From positions 38,608-102,607 of the forward strand of contig CAYMUY010000010.1 in assembly GCA_964393825.1 (NCBI GenBank): a stretch of DNA of 64,000 nt. The letters run 5' to 3'. A program made the position numbers and the translations under genes. The notes below the pieces were generated by a model that saw only the letters and a program-made list of their open reading frames with translations, ran no database searches and had not been told where the DNA came from. This stretch comes from PFJX01 sp964393825. GTDB lineage: Bacteria > Pseudomonadota > Gammaproteobacteria > Burkholderiales > Thiobacillaceae. This document shows, piece by piece, positions 33,418 through 42,744 of the stretch; position 1 is the first letter of the stretch, and every line of letters begins with the position of its first letter.

Positions 33418-33710
33418 CAGTTCAGTTTCCGGCCTGGCACCGTGAACTGCACGGACTGAACGGGTTGTTCCTCATCGCTGTAATGCGGCCGTTCGTTGCG
33501 ATTCATGCCGAGCAGGTCGGCCAGTTCGGCCTCGCGGGCGGCGATCAGGCCGAGACACATGCGGATGTTCTCCACCGTCTCGCTGCTTAACGGGCTGGGA
33601 TTGCCATCCCTGGGGGCGGTGTCGCGCACGACGGAGGTCAGCGTCTTGCGCATCGCTCGCATGATCTGCTGTTCCTTGGAGAGTATGGCGCTGCTTTCCG
33701 GGTGTTCCAT
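33417..33710 (-). CDS. Hypothetical 97-aa protein
   Basis: Starts MEHPESSAILSKEQQIMRAM at ATG 33710, with AAGGTGG 4 bases upstream; the frame also has an ATG at 33725. Mostly helical and charged, with a hydrophobic stretch IRMCLGLIAAREAELADLLG in the middle. Not recognised. Paired with the 83-aa gene, and divergent from mlaA. Confidence 0.6.
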   Translation of the reverse strand: MEHPESSAILSKEQQIMRAMRKTLTSVVRDTAPRDGNPSPLSSETVENIRMCLGLIAAREAELADLLGMNRNERPHYSDEEQPVQSVQFTVPGRKLN

Positions 33711-33900
33711 GCGACCACCTTGCATATATGAGGGAAGGCCAGTGATTGTCCTCGCTCACCACGAACAGGGTCAACCGCGCGGCCACCATGGGCTTGGTGG
33801 AGATGACCGCGAACAGGTTCGCGCCCGCCGCCGGGCTCAAGTAAACTGGCGGGCACCCGCCACGACCGTGGAAACGACACCGCGAAGCCAGGACAACCCC

Positions 33901-34593
33901 ATGAAAACCCTGCTTACCCTGCTCAGCATGCTAATGGCCCTGCAATTGGCCGGTTGCGCGAGCAATGGCGATCCGCGCGATCCGCTGGAACCGATGAACC
34001 GCGCCATCCACGACTTCAACGAAGGCCTGGATCGCGTCGTGCTGAAGCCGGTGGCGACCGGCTACCGGACGGTGATGCCGGGATTCGCGCAAACAGGAAT
34101 GCGCAATTTCTTTTCCAACCTAGGCGATGTCGGCGTGCTGGCCAACGACATGCTCCAGTTCAAGCTGGCAAGTTCCACATCCGACGTCCTGCGCATCGGC
34201 TTCAACAGCACCTTCGGCTTCCTCGGCCTGCTCGACATCGCTTCCGAGATGGGCCTGAACAAGAACAATGAGGATTTCGGTCAGACACTCGGCTACTGGG
34301 GTGTCGGCAACGGCCCCTATCTGGTGTTGCCGTTCTTCGGCCCCAGCAGCTTCCGCGACGGTGCCGGGCTTGTGGTCGACATGCAATACACCGACCCGGT
34401 CAGGGAAATCGAGCATATCCAGTCGCGCAACCTGACTTCGCTGGTGCGGGTGATCAGTCGCCGCGCCGAGCTCATCGACGCCAAGAACGCGATCGACGCC
34501 GCCGCGCTCGATCCTTACGAATTCACCCGCGACCTGTATCTCGAACGCCGCAGGGCGCAGGTCCATGACGGCAGACCGCCGGCAGAGGAATGA
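33901..34593 (+). CDS. mlaA: MlaA/VacJ lipoprotein of the outer-membrane lipid asymmetry system
   Basis: Removes phospholipids from the outer leaflet of the outer membrane and hands them to MlaC. The 230-residue protein has a signal peptide and lipobox LAGC (Cys18), then the family motif DPLEPMNRAIHDFNEGLDR, and FGQTLGYWGVGNGPYLVLPF in the middle. Start 33901 is chosen from the signal peptide; the frame is open from 33496. Other mla genes are not in the window. Confidence 0.95.
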   Translation: MKTLLTLLSMLMALQLAGCASNGDPRDPLEPMNRAIHDFNEGLDRVVLKPVATGYRTVMPGFAQTGMRNFFSNLGDVGVLANDMLQFKLASSTSDVLRIGFNSTFGFLGLLDIASEMGLNKNNEDFGQTLGYWGVGNGPYLVLPFFGPSSFRDGAGLVVDMQYTDPVREIEHIQSRNLTSLVRVISRRAELIDAKNAIDAAALDPYEFTRDLYLERRRAQVHDGRPPAEE

Positions 34594-34606
34594 GCACGGC
34601 GGGTCG

Positions 34607-35164
34607 ATGAGCAAGGCGTTCGTGAAGGATGAAGTCGTCGTCGACGAGGACGCAGAAGAAGATGGCGCGCCGCTTCCCGTCGGCAGCAAGAATTACATGA
34701 CGCCAGCCGGACATGCCCGGCTGCAGGCGGAATTCACGCATCTGGTCAAGGTGGAGCGACCGGAAGTGGTTTCAGTCGTGTCCTGGGCCGCCGGCAACGG
34801 CGACCGCTCGGAAAACGGCGATTACATCTACGGCAAGAAGCGCCTGCGGGAAATCGACCGACGCCTGCGCTTTCTCGGCAAACGCCTGGATAACGCGGTG
34901 GTGGTCGATCCGACCCGGCAGGAAAACCGGGACTATGTCTATTTCGGCGCCACTGTCACTGTTCTCGACCAGAATGGTGACGAATTCATCTACAGCATCG
35001 TCGGCCTCGACGAGACCGATCCCGGCCGTGGCCGCATTTCCTGGGTCTCCCCGCTGGCCCGCGCCCTGATCAAGGCACGACTGGGCGACAGCGTGCGTTT
35101 CCTGTCGCCCGGGGGACTGCGGGAACTGGACATCATCGACATCGAGTATCGACCTCTCGATTGA
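34607..35164 (+). CDS. greB: Transcription elongation factor GreB
   Basis: A 185-residue Gre factor that stimulates RNA cleavage in stalled RNA polymerase. The N-terminal coiled coil carries the acidic tip GNGDRSENGDYIYGKKRLRE, characteristic of GreB, and the C-terminal FKBP-like domain follows from about 105. An acidic extension of about 28 residues (VVVDEDAEEDGAPLP) precedes the usual start. ATG 34607 is 13 bases after mlaA; an ATG at 34565 inside mlaA is in frame but unlikely. Confidence 0.93.
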   Translation: MSKAFVKDEVVVDEDAEEDGAPLPVGSKNYMTPAGHARLQAEFTHLVKVERPEVVSVVSWAAGNGDRSENGDYIYGKKRLREIDRRLRFLGKRLDNAVVVDPTRQENRDYVYFGATVTVLDQNGDEFIYSIVGLDETDPGRGRISWVSPLARALIKARLGDSVRFLSPGGLRELDIIDIEYRPLD

Positions 35165-35250
35165 GGTCATGCCCGCCGCGCCCGCGCGTGGCCGGTGGAA
35201 CTTTTTCTACGGGAGGCCGTCGCGTTCTATCGTGGCTTGCCCGAAGGAGG

Positions 35251-35271
35251 CAGGCGCGGATATCGCGCCTG
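35251..35271. repeat. Small hairpin in the leader of the SH3 gene
   Basis: CAGGCGCG, a 5-base loop, then CGCGCCTG: eight perfectly paired bases between greB and the SH3-domain gene. No T-run follows. It may be a leader structure or a weak greB terminator. Confidence 0.45.
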
Positions 35272-35314
35272 TATGCGGACAAGCACACCCGCTTCATCAA
35301 CCAAGGAGTCACGC

Positions 35315-35764
35315 ATGACCAAGAAATCACTCGCCCCCATTGCCCTGCTGGGTGCCACCCTGCTCCTGCCGGGCAGCGCGTCCGCCTTGTGCATCGGTGT
35401 TTCCGAGGCGAATCTGCGTCAGGGACCGGGCACCCATTACGAGAAAAGCTGGGAAGTCTTCAAGTACATGCCGCTCAGGAAAATCGAAGAGGCGGGCAAG
35501 TGGACCAAGGTCGAGGACGTGGATGGCGATATCCACTGGGTCTACAGCCGGCTGGCGACCAGTGGCATGCATTGTGCCGTGGTCAAGGTGGACAAGGCCA
35601 ATGTGCGCACCGGCCCGGGTACCCACTATGCCAAATCACCGCTGAGCCCCGTGGAAAAATACTATTCGTTCAAGATCATCGACACGAAGGGCGCCTGGGT
35701 CAAAGTGCAGGACGAGGTCTTCAACGACGGCTGGGTGGCGCGATCCCTGCTCTGGACCCAGTAG
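35315..35764 (+). CDS. Secreted bacterial SH3-domain protein
   Basis: A 149-residue protein with a signal peptide (SLAPIALLGATLLLPGSASA) and two SH3b modules. Each has the NLRQGPGTHYEKSW or NVRTGPGTHYAKS pattern (about 36 and 101) and a closing Trp-Val (DIHWVYSRLA, NDGWVARSLLW). Such proteins bind cell-wall or other extracellular ligands. ATG 35315 has AAGGAG 6 bases upstream. Function unassigned. Confidence 0.85.
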   Translation: MTKKSLAPIALLGATLLLPGSASALCIGVSEANLRQGPGTHYEKSWEVFKYMPLRKIEEAGKWTKVEDVDGDIHWVYSRLATSGMHCAVVKVDKANVRTGPGTHYAKSPLSPVEKYYSFKIIDTKGAWVKVQDEVFNDGWVARSLLWTQ

Positions 35765-35829
35765 TCCGCACATGGGAGATGTGGCCGAATCCGGGATAAT
35801 GGCGGCCCCGCCTTCCCGACCGCCTCCCC

Positions 35830-36456
35830 TTGAGCACCGTCTCCCAACCCGCCGAATACCGCCGCGCGATCAGTCGCGAGGAGCTCGCCAGCCTGCCGAT
35901 TCGCCGCTACGAAGGCGAAACCCGCGTGATCACCACGACGGCGGAACTGGAGCGCGCGCTGGCCGACCTCCGCCAGGAGCGCGTCATCGGCTTCGATACC
36001 GAAACCCGTCCTGCCTTTCGCAAGGGCGAGGACTATCTCCCCAGCCTGGTGCAACTGGCGACGGCACGCGCCGTCTACCTGCTGCAATTGCAACGATTGG
36101 ACTGTTCCCTGGCGCTGGCCGAAATCCTGGGTAATCCGAGCGCCGTCAAGGCCGGCGTCGCGCTCGCCGGCGACCTGGCGCAACTCAAGCGCCTGTTTCC
36201 GCTGGAGCCCGCGGCCACGGTGGATCTGGGCCGCATCGCGAAACGGCATGGACATGCCCAGACCGGCCTGCGCAACCTGGCCGCGAGCTTCCTCGGCTTC
36301 CGCATTCCGAAAGGCGCGCGCACCACCAACTGGGCGGCGCCGCGTCTGACGCCCGCGCAGATTGCCTATGCCGCCATGGATGCCTGGGCCGGACGCGAAC
36401 TCTATCTGTGCTTTGAACGGCTGGGACTGCTGGCCACGGAGGTCACGCCAGGCTGA
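35830..36456 (+). CDS. 3'-5' exonuclease domain protein (DEDDy, RNase D-like)
   Basis: A 208-residue single-domain exonuclease. The DEDD residues are visible: FDTET (Asp about 54 and Glu about 56), VALAGDLAQLK (Asp), and the C-terminal AYAAMDAWAG with the Tyr and Asp of the DEDDy class. No HRDC domain, so it is not a canonical full-length RNase D. The start is a TTG with no good ribosome binding site; a GTG further in is possible. The 3' end overlaps the convergent DUF1513 gene by 14 bases. Confidence 0.85.
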   Translation: MSTVSQPAEYRRAISREELASLPIRRYEGETRVITTTAELERALADLRQERVIGFDTETRPAFRKGEDYLPSLVQLATARAVYLLQLQRLDCSLALAEILGNPSAVKAGVALAGDLAQLKRLFPLEPAATVDLGRIAKRHGHAQTGLRNLAASFLGFRIPKGARTTNWAAPRLTPAQIAYAAMDAWAGRELYLCFERLGLLATEVTPG

Positions 36457-37486
36457 TCCAGTGGTTATCCAGGCGGATATCGGGAATGGGTGCCCGCGCC
36501 GCACCCGGCCCCAGCGCCAAGGCCTGCTGGCGACCGCCCACCCAGAGGCGATCCGGCGCCGCCGCCAGGGCACAGGCTTCCGCGAGCGGCAGCAGGCCCC
36601 GCCAGTCCCCCGCCGCCGTGAACAGGGCGACGCCATCGGCACGCGGGCAACTCACCGCGAAGCCGCCATCGAGCGCGACGACATCGCCTCCATATCCGGC
36701 CAGCGCGAGCGGTGCCGGCGCAGCTTGCAGGTGATTGCCGTCGAACACGGCGAGCACCGGAGCGGCGGCCCTGGCGGCCGGATCATCATGCTCGGACTGG
36801 AGGGCGATGCCAAGGTGCTCCTGCCGCGTGCTCCAGGCCATATGCCGCAGGCTCAGGCGGGGGTCGTCGAGGCGCCATTGCCCGAGCAACGCGCCGTCGC
36901 CGATGGCAAGACGGACCAGGGAGGAATCCATGCGTTCCAGCTCGCGTTTCTGCCGCCCGGTTTCCGGTCGTGTCGGCACGCCACCATTGGCGACCAGGAG
37001 CTGGCCGCCGGGATCCCATGACAGCTGGTGCGGGTCGCAGCCATGAGTCGGCCATTCAGCGCGCTTCTCCAGGGTTTTCGCGTCACGCACGCCGATCAGG
37101 CCAGCACCGCTGTCGAGATCGGTTTCGCAGGCATAGAGGAACTGGCCGTCGCTGAGCACATGGCCGGTGAAGGCACGACGCGGCTCGATCCAGCGCCAGG
37201 CCAGCGGATGGCCCTGCCGATCCCAGCGCAGCAACCAGTCTCCGGGGCGGCGGGCGACGGCCAGCAAGGTGCCGCCGGGTTCCCGCAGCAAGGCGTGCGC
37301 ACGGGTGGGCACGTCGAGCGCCGCGCGCGTGATGAGTCCCTCGCCGGCTTCGAGGATGCCGACCTGGTAGCCGTCACCGGTTTGCCAGCTGGCGGCGAGC
37401 AGGCCCCCGGTCGTCTCCGCACGCCCCCAGGCAGGGGCGCCGAGCAAGGCGGCGAGGCCGGAGAGGAATTGGCGTCGGTCCGGCAT
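36443..37486 (-). CDS. DUF1513 protein of the imelysin iron-uptake operon
   Basis: A 347-residue protein with a Tat-like signal (MPDRRQFLSGLAALLG) and a beta-propeller-like body with repeats such as GHVLSDGQFLYACETD, GGQLLVANGGVPTRP and LALAGYGGDVVAL. In many proteobacteria DUF1513 is the last member of an imelysin-DUF1111-imelysin set linked to iron. It lies 4 bases after the second imelysin gene. Function of the domain is unknown. Confidence 0.88.
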   Translation of the reverse strand: MPDRRQFLSGLAALLGAPAWGRAETTGGLLAASWQTGDGYQVGILEAGEGLITRAALDVPTRAHALLREPGGTLLAVARRPGDWLLRWDRQGHPLAWRWIEPRRAFTGHVLSDGQFLYACETDLDSGAGLIGVRDAKTLEKRAEWPTHGCDPHQLSWDPGGQLLVANGGVPTRPETGRQKRELERMDSSLVRLAIGDGALLGQWRLDDPRLSLRHMAWSTRQEHLGIALQSEHDDPAARAAAPVLAVFDGNHLQAAPAPLALAGYGGDVVALDGGFAVSCPRADGVALFTAAGDWRGLLPLAEACALAAAPDRLWVGGRQQALALGPGAARAPIPDIRLDNHWISLA

Positions 37487-37490
37487 GGCC

Positions 37491-38441
37491 TCAATCCCCA
37501 TCCGCGTCGGAAAAGCCGATGCGCACGCCAAGGCCGGGCGCAACCCTGTTCTCGACCAGTCGTTTGAGATCGGCCAGGGCTTTCGCGGCGGCGAGAATGC
37601 GGCCCGTGTCATCGGTATCGAGCCCGCGCATCGCGACATCCGTTCGCTCCACCGCCCGCGCGAGGGCGACCGCGATCTCGTCCTGGCCGCGCCGGCCTAG
37701 TTCCGCCTCCAGTGAACCGGCGCCGCCCACCGCCCATTCGCGCAAGGACGCCCATTGCGCCGCCCAGCTCGCGGCGGTGGCGCCACTGGCCCGACGCGGA
37801 AAATCCGCAACCTGCCCGCCCCCGGTCGTCAGCGCCACGCGCGCCGGCATTTCCAGGCTGGACCAGCGCAGCCGCTCGATGCCGCCAACCCACTGGTTGA
37901 CCAGTTCATCCAGTTCCACCGCCGCCGGCGCGGCGGCCAGCACCCTGGCCTCGCGTTCGACCTCGGCGGCGACCAGGACCGCGTAGCGGCAGGCCGGCGA
38001 CGCGGGCCGCGCCGGTTTGACCCACAACAGCCACTCCAGCGCCGGCAGCCCCTTGGCTGGAGTGCCGATCAATTCCATCGCGGCGGCGTCGGCGGGGGCC
38101 GCCTTCACGGCTCGCTCGATCAGGCGGGGACGGGTGGGCATGAAGTCGATCTGGCGTTGCGAACGGCGCGTCAGCAGCGGACCGACGGCAACGGCGGATA
38201 ACCCCTCCCAACTGGACAGGGTGACCAGCCATTGCCGGCGCGTCTGGTTCAGGGCCGCCTCTGCCCCGACCGCCGGCGCCTCGCACCACGACTGCAGGGC
38301 GTGGACGAGACGCCCGCTGTCCTCGGCGAACGAGGCGGTGTGGGCGGCGAACCATTGCCGTTGCGCGGCCGTGGCGGCGGTGTCGGCGCGGGCGCCGGCG
38401 TTCAGCGCGAGCAGGCCCGCGAGCATGATCAGCATGCGCAT
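37491..38441 (-). CDS. Imelysin-family periplasmic protein (second copy)
   Basis: A 316-residue imelysin-like protein with a signal peptide (LIMLAGLLALNAGARA). The helical-bundle pattern includes NQTRRQWLVTLSSWEGL and GLPALEWLLW, where the usual GxHxxE metal site reads GLPALE, so the His is not conserved. This variant is typical of the second imelysin of such operons. The start ATG 38441 overlaps the upstream stop as TGATG; a GTG at 38444 is an alternative. Confidence 0.88.
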   Translation of the reverse strand: MRMLIMLAGLLALNAGARADTAATAAQRQWFAAHTASFAEDSGRLVHALQSWCEAPAVGAEAALNQTRRQWLVTLSSWEGLSAVAVGPLLTRRSQRQIDFMPTRPRLIERAVKAAPADAAAMELIGTPAKGLPALEWLLWVKPARPASPACRYAVLVAAEVEREARVLAAAPAAVELDELVNQWVGGIERLRWSSLEMPARVALTTGGGQVADFPRRASGATAASWAAQWASLREWAVGGAGSLEAELGRRGQDEIAVALARAVERTDVAMRGLDTDDTGRILAAAKALADLKRLVENRVAPGLGVRIGFSDADGD

Positions 38442-39835
38442 CACAGTGACTCCACAAAGCGGACCAGCGCCGCGCGCTCGTCCTGGTGCATCGACAGCAC
38501 CCGCTCGCGGCTGGCCGCGGCCTCGCCGCCGTGCCAGAGCACCGCTTCCATGACGCCGCGGGCGCGACCGTCATGCAGCAGACGACTGTGCTGGTTGACG
38601 TCCCTGATCAGGCCGACACCCCACAAGGGCGGCGTCTTCCACTGGCGGCCGCTGGCCTGGCCATCCGGGCGGCCGTCGGCGAGGCCCTTGCCCATGTCAT
38701 GCAGCAGCAGGTCGGTGTAGGGCCGGATAGGCTGGCCGTTCAGGGCCGGGCTGCTCAATCCGGGACTGGGCCCGGCCATGGTGACATAGGCGGGCCGATG
38801 GCAGACCGCGCATTGGGCGGCATGGAACAGCTTTTCTCCGCGCAGCACCTGGGCGTCCCCGGGCGCGCGCCGCGCCGGCGGCGCCAGGGTGGCCTGGTAG
38901 AACACCACATCAGCAAGTGTCTTGTCATCGATTTCCGGCGCCTTGCCCTGGCTTCCCCTGGGTGCGGCCAGGCAATCCTTCTCCGCGGCGGTGCAGCCTT
39001 CGTCGGGAAACAGGCTGGAGGTGATGCCGATATCACCGTTGAAGGCGCCGGCGGTCTGGTGCGCGATGCTGGCGACGTTGGCCTTCCAGCCGAAGCGGCC
39101 GAGCTGGATCTTGCCGGATGGCGCATCCCACACCCGGTTGGGCACGCCCCTGATCGGACCGCCCGCGGCCGCCTGGGCGGTTGCGTTGGCCAGGATTTCC
39201 GTTTCCGGGATGGCTTCCAGCAGGCCGACGCCGATGAGCTGCGGCGCGATGCGCGGGCTGACCAGCACGTCCTGGCGCATCGGCCCATAGGCCAGCCCCC
39301 CGAAACGATAGATCGGCTCGAGCAGCGTATAGCGGCTGCCGTCGGCAAAGCGGCCCGGCACTTCGCGGGTGGTGATCTCCACCCTGCCTTCCGGCTTCAC
39401 GCCACGCACGGCGGCGTTGTTGAACTGGTCGCCGTAGGTCGGTTCGGGGACGACGCCGCCGTGCGCGCCGACCCCCGGCACGGACAGGCGCAACAACAGG
39501 CTGACCGGCTGCGCGCCCGCCTCGGGCGGGGCGCCGCGCCCGTCGTTGACATGGCAGCCGCCGCAGGAGCGGGCGATGAAATGCGGCCCGAGTCCGTCAC
39601 GCGCCCGGGTCGAGGAAGGCGCTTCCACCCAGTTGCGCTTGAAGAAGGAATTGCCGATGACGAAGCGGGTGCGCTCCGTGTCCGCGAGATTGGCGGCGGG
39701 AAAGGAGAAGGCGTTGCGGCCGGTGGCGTATACGGTCGTGTCACCCCCGACTTTTTCGCCGAGCGGGTCGTCAGCGGCGTAAGCACTGACGCCGATCAGC
39801 GCGAGAACGAGGACAAGAGCTGGCCGAGGTTGCAT
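38441..39835 (-). CDS. DUF1111 dihaem c-type protein (thiol oxidoreductase-like)
   Basis: A 464-residue exported protein with two haem c sites: SCGGCH at about 90-95 and QCAVCH at about 341-346. The DUF1111 family is related to dihaem peroxidases and sits between imelysin genes in iron-uptake operons, where it may change the redox state of iron in the periplasm. Signal peptide LVLALIGVSAYAADDP. ATG 39835 is preferred over the GTG at 39850. Confidence 0.92.
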   Translation of the reverse strand: MQPRPALVLVLALIGVSAYAADDPLGEKVGGDTTVYATGRNAFSFPAANLADTERTRFVIGNSFFKRNWVEAPSSTRARDGLGPHFIARSCGGCHVNDGRGAPPEAGAQPVSLLLRLSVPGVGAHGGVVPEPTYGDQFNNAAVRGVKPEGRVEITTREVPGRFADGSRYTLLEPIYRFGGLAYGPMRQDVLVSPRIAPQLIGVGLLEAIPETEILANATAQAAAGGPIRGVPNRVWDAPSGKIQLGRFGWKANVASIAHQTAGAFNGDIGITSSLFPDEGCTAAEKDCLAAPRGSQGKAPEIDDKTLADVVFYQATLAPPARRAPGDAQVLRGEKLFHAAQCAVCHRPAYVTMAGPSPGLSSPALNGQPIRPYTDLLLHDMGKGLADGRPDGQASGRQWKTPPLWGVGLIRDVNQHSRLLHDGRARGVMEAVLWHGGEAAASRERVLSMHQDERAALVRFVESL

Positions 39836-39861
39836 GATGTTTTCCACCACGTAGCCCCCTG

Positions 39862-41010
39862 TCAGGGCCGTGCCAGGGTCAGCCGGTGGATGCCCACGGC
39901 GTTCGCTGCGGCGACCAGATCCTTGCTCTGCTGCACCAGGCTGTCGACGGTGGCCTGGACGCGCAGGCGCCCGGGCGCGTCCCTGCCGCCGATGATCTCG
40001 CGGTCGAAGGGCGCCTGGATTGCTTCCGCCGCAGCCACCGAGTGCGCGATCTGGCGGCTGGTCCGCGCCGCCACCCCGGCGTCCGCCGCCGCCACCAGGT
40101 CGCGCGGCGACGCGCCTTGCAGCAGCGAACCGTCGGCGCGCCGGTAGCGGCCCAGCCAGACGTTCTCGATGCCAAGCGCGCCGGCGACGCTGTCGCGATG
40201 GGTGTTGTCGGAGAAGCAGGAGTGCTCGTCTTCCTGGTCCTGGCTGTTGAGGGCGACCTCCAGGCGCTCGCCGGCCAGCTCGCCGCGCGACAGGGAGCCG
40301 AGGCCGACGAAGATCTTGCGCAGGGATTCCTTGCCGCCGCGCTCGAAGCGGGTGCGGTAGTTGCCGCCGTCGCCGGGTCGCCAGGCGCGCTCCAGCATCG
40401 CCAGGTCGTCGATCAGGAGATCGGTGACGACGCGCAGATATTCGCGGCGTCGGTCCGCGTTCGCCGCCCGGCCGTCGATGAAGTCGGTATGCGGCCGGTT
40501 GCCGGGGCCGGTCTCGCTGAGATCCTGCCCCCAGAGCATGAATTCGATGGCGTGCCAGCCGGTGGCGATGTTCTCCTCGCCACCACGTTCGTTGAGCGCG
40601 GCGATGGCTCGCTTGCGCAGGACGAAGCCGCGATCGTTGATCAGGCCGGCCTGGGGATTGCCCTCGACATAATCGACGTAGGCCTCGTCCATCGGCCAGG
40701 CGTTGAGCCTTCCCTCCGGACCGTTCCTGTCGTCGATGGGGCCGCCGTAGAAGCGGAACGCCTCGGTCTGGCCGTAGAACTCGCGGGCATCGCGCCAGGC
40801 CTGTCGCGCCGCCGCCTGGGTGGCCGGCTCGGGGTGGGCGAGAAAGCGATTGATCGCCTGGCGCATGGCCCTGGCCGCATTCAGGGTGTCCTGGTAAGTC
40901 GCATGCGCCAGGCTGGCGTAATGGTGGACCACCGGGGCGGGATCGGCGGCACGAGCGGGGGGCGTGCCCAGGGCCGAAGCCAGGGCGATGATGATGAACA
41001 GATGCTTCAT
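39862..41010 (-). CDS. Imelysin/IrpA-family iron-regulated periplasmic protein
   Basis: A 382-residue peptidase M75-fold protein. The signature GWHAIEF gives the GxHxxE motif at about 151-156, the iron-binding candidate. NAWPMDEAYVDYV and DNTHRDSVAGALGIENVWLG are other family regions. The signal peptide is LFIIIALASALGTPPARA. ATG 41010 has AAGGAGAT 4-5 bases upstream. The open frame further upstream to 41190 overlaps the neighbouring 63-aa gene and is rejected as the start. Confidence 0.94.
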   Translation of the reverse strand: MKHLFIIIALASALGTPPARAADPAPVVHHYASLAHATYQDTLNAARAMRQAINRFLAHPEPATQAAARQAWRDAREFYGQTEAFRFYGGPIDDRNGPEGRLNAWPMDEAYVDYVEGNPQAGLINDRGFVLRKRAIAALNERGGEENIATGWHAIEFMLWGQDLSETGPGNRPHTDFIDGRAANADRRREYLRVVTDLLIDDLAMLERAWRPGDGGNYRTRFERGGKESLRKIFVGLGSLSRGELAGERLEVALNSQDQEDEHSCFSDNTHRDSVAGALGIENVWLGRYRRADGSLLQGASPRDLVAAADAGVAARTSRQIAHSVAAAEAIQAPFDREIIGGRDAPGRLRVQATVDSLVQQSKDLVAAANAVGIHRLTLARP

Positions 41011-41050
41011 GACATCTCCTTTTCCGAAGGCGCCGGGGCGCACAGTCCTT

Positions 41051-41242
41051 TCAGGCATGAGGGGTCTCCAGACGCTCACACATGCGCCCACACAGGATGC
41101 GGGTTTCCCTGTCGATCTCCGGGCGCTCCGACAGGGCGTCCAGAAGTTGGACCGCTTGATGGGCGGCGTGCCCGCAGCCGGTGAGGGCATGACGCATGAG
41201 GTGGTCGAGCGCGCCGGCGAAGAGGGCGGTGTTGGGGTCCAT
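41051..41242 (-). CDS. Unknown 63-aa protein of the iron operon
   Basis: A short protein, MDPNTALFAGALDHLMRHAL, then TGCGHAAHQAVQLLDALSE, ending LCGRMCERLETPHA. ATG 41242 is preceded by AGGAG with a 6-base spacer. There are three His and one Cys in 12 residues (RHALTGCGHAAH) and two more Cys near the end. A metal- or haem-binding role is only a guess. It lies between the porin and imelysin genes; no signal peptide is seen. Not assigned to a family. Confidence 0.7.
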   Translation of the reverse strand: MDPNTALFAGALDHLMRHALTGCGHAAHQAVQLLDALSERPEIDRETRILCGRMCERLETPHA

Positions 41243-41289
41243 GTTCGGCTCCTGTCGAGTTCGTGTTGGCGACGCGGGATCGCCCGCGA

Positions 41290-42657
41290 TCAGTAAGACA
41301 CTTTCGCGCGCAGCCCCAGCACCGAGAGGCTCTTCGCCGCCGGGTCGCCGCCGGGACGGGCGATCCACTGCACGCTGGGCGAGAGGTGGAATTGCGGGTT
41401 GGCCTGCCAGACGTAGAACAGCTCGGCCTGCCTTTCCGCGCCCGTGAAGCCGGGTTTGGCGGCCTGGTATGCGTCGCTGGTCTTCAGCCAGCCCAGGGCG
41501 AGACCGAGGCGGTCGTGTTCGCGCCCCCAGGCGGTGCCGCCCAACTGGCCTCCGAGGGTGAACGCGCGATCGAAGCCGACCTCGCCCCGGGTCGAGTGAC
41601 CGTAGCGGCCGAACAGGGCAAGCTGGTCGCTCACCTGCTGGTCGACGGACACGCCCCAGCCGGCATGGCGCTCCTCGGTCACCCCATCCAGCGCCAGCGC
41701 GCGACCGTTGCTCCAGGCATAAAGGCGATAGCCGGCCTCGCGTCCGGGCAGCAGCGAATGGGTCATTTCCAGCTGGCCGATCACGAACGGCTTCGCCAGA
41801 CCGCCGTTGAAGGAGGCGCCCGGGCCGGAGCCGAAGACGCCCAGGGAAGCACGCCACCAGTTCGAGCCGGAACCGTCGCTGTGATAGGCCAGACGCATGC
41901 CCGGACTGAAGCCATACGTGTCGACGCCGGCATCGCCGCCGGAATCCAGCAGCGGGTTGTGCACGAAGACATTGTTCAGGAAGCCTTCGGATTCGTCGTC
42001 GGCGAGCCGGTTCTGGTCGAAGAAGACGAAGGGGTCGATCTTGCCGAAGTTGATCTCCAGGTGCGATTTCGCCGTCTTGGAATCACCACCCAGCGGCACG
42101 TCGAGCTGATACCAGGCCTGCGCCAGGGCGGCGGCGGTGTCATCCGGGTTGGTGTGCTGGAAGGTGGTGCTGTTGACGCCACCGGTCAGGGTCGGTGCAA
42201 GTGTCAGGCCGGCGCCCTGCCCCAGCCGAAAATGCGTGAACAGCTTGCCTTGGGCGTCGCCGATCGCGCCGCCCGGCAGGGTCACCGAGATGTCGCCGCG
42301 GTAGTTGAGCTGTCCGTCGTCGGTTCCGGCAGCGACGGCGTTGGCATGCTGCGCCAGCATGGTCAGCGAGGCGCCGACCGAGACGCCGGAGAGAGTCTCG
42401 ATCTGGCGCGCCTGTTCACGCAGGGAGCTGACGTTGACCTCCAGGTCTTCCAGGCGATTCGACATCGCGTGTTCTTTTTCTTCCGCCAGCGCCATCGCGG
42501 CGATCTGGCGTTCCAGCTCGCCGTTGCGGACCTCCAGGCGGGCGAGGCGCTCCTGCATGGCATTGAGGAGCCGGGCGATGTCGGCGGTGGCGGGCTCGGC
42601 CAGGGCCGGCGCGCTGGCCATCACGGCCAGCAGAGGCAGGGCGCGGAAAAGGCGCAT
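41290..42657 (-). CDS. OprB-like outer membrane porin with N-terminal coiled coil
   Basis: A 455-residue exported protein: signal peptide LFRALPLLAVMASAPALA, then a coiled coil (about 28-95), then a beta-barrel with carbohydrate-porin features (SHLEINFGKIDPFVFFDQNRL, RLGLALGWLKTSDAYQ) and C-terminal LRAKVSY. OprB-like porins named for sugar uptake also occur in iron clusters; its position behind hemP suggests iron or haem supply. Upstream gap of 87 bases to hemP. Confidence 0.85.
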   Translation of the reverse strand: MRLFRALPLLAVMASAPALAEPATADIARLLNAMQERLARLEVRNGELERQIAAMALAEEKEHAMSNRLEDLEVNVSSLREQARQIETLSGVSVGASLTMLAQHANAVAAGTDDGQLNYRGDISVTLPGGAIGDAQGKLFTHFRLGQGAGLTLAPTLTGGVNSTTFQHTNPDDTAAALAQAWYQLDVPLGGDSKTAKSHLEINFGKIDPFVFFDQNRLADDESEGFLNNVFVHNPLLDSGGDAGVDTYGFSPGMRLAYHSDGSGSNWWRASLGVFGSGPGASFNGGLAKPFVIGQLEMTHSLLPGREAGYRLYAWSNGRALALDGVTEERHAGWGVSVDQQVSDQLALFGRYGHSTRGEVGFDRAFTLGGQLGGTAWGREHDRLGLALGWLKTSDAYQAAKPGFTGAERQAELFYVWQANPQFHLSPSVQWIARPGGDPAAKSLSVLGLRAKVSY

Positions 42658-42744
42658 GGGACGACTCCTATCAGTTCGCTAGTCATTTCTGGCTGGCTAC
42701 CGGGGCGAGGGAGTCGCCCTGTGGCTGGCTGGGATGGGAAAAAG

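Noticed and set aside
33472..33840. A 122-codon frame overlapping the 97-aa gene, with a protein-like first part
   Set aside because: Most of it is the shifted frame of the 97-aa gene and no ribosome binding site was found; the first 40 residues are not enough to call a gene.
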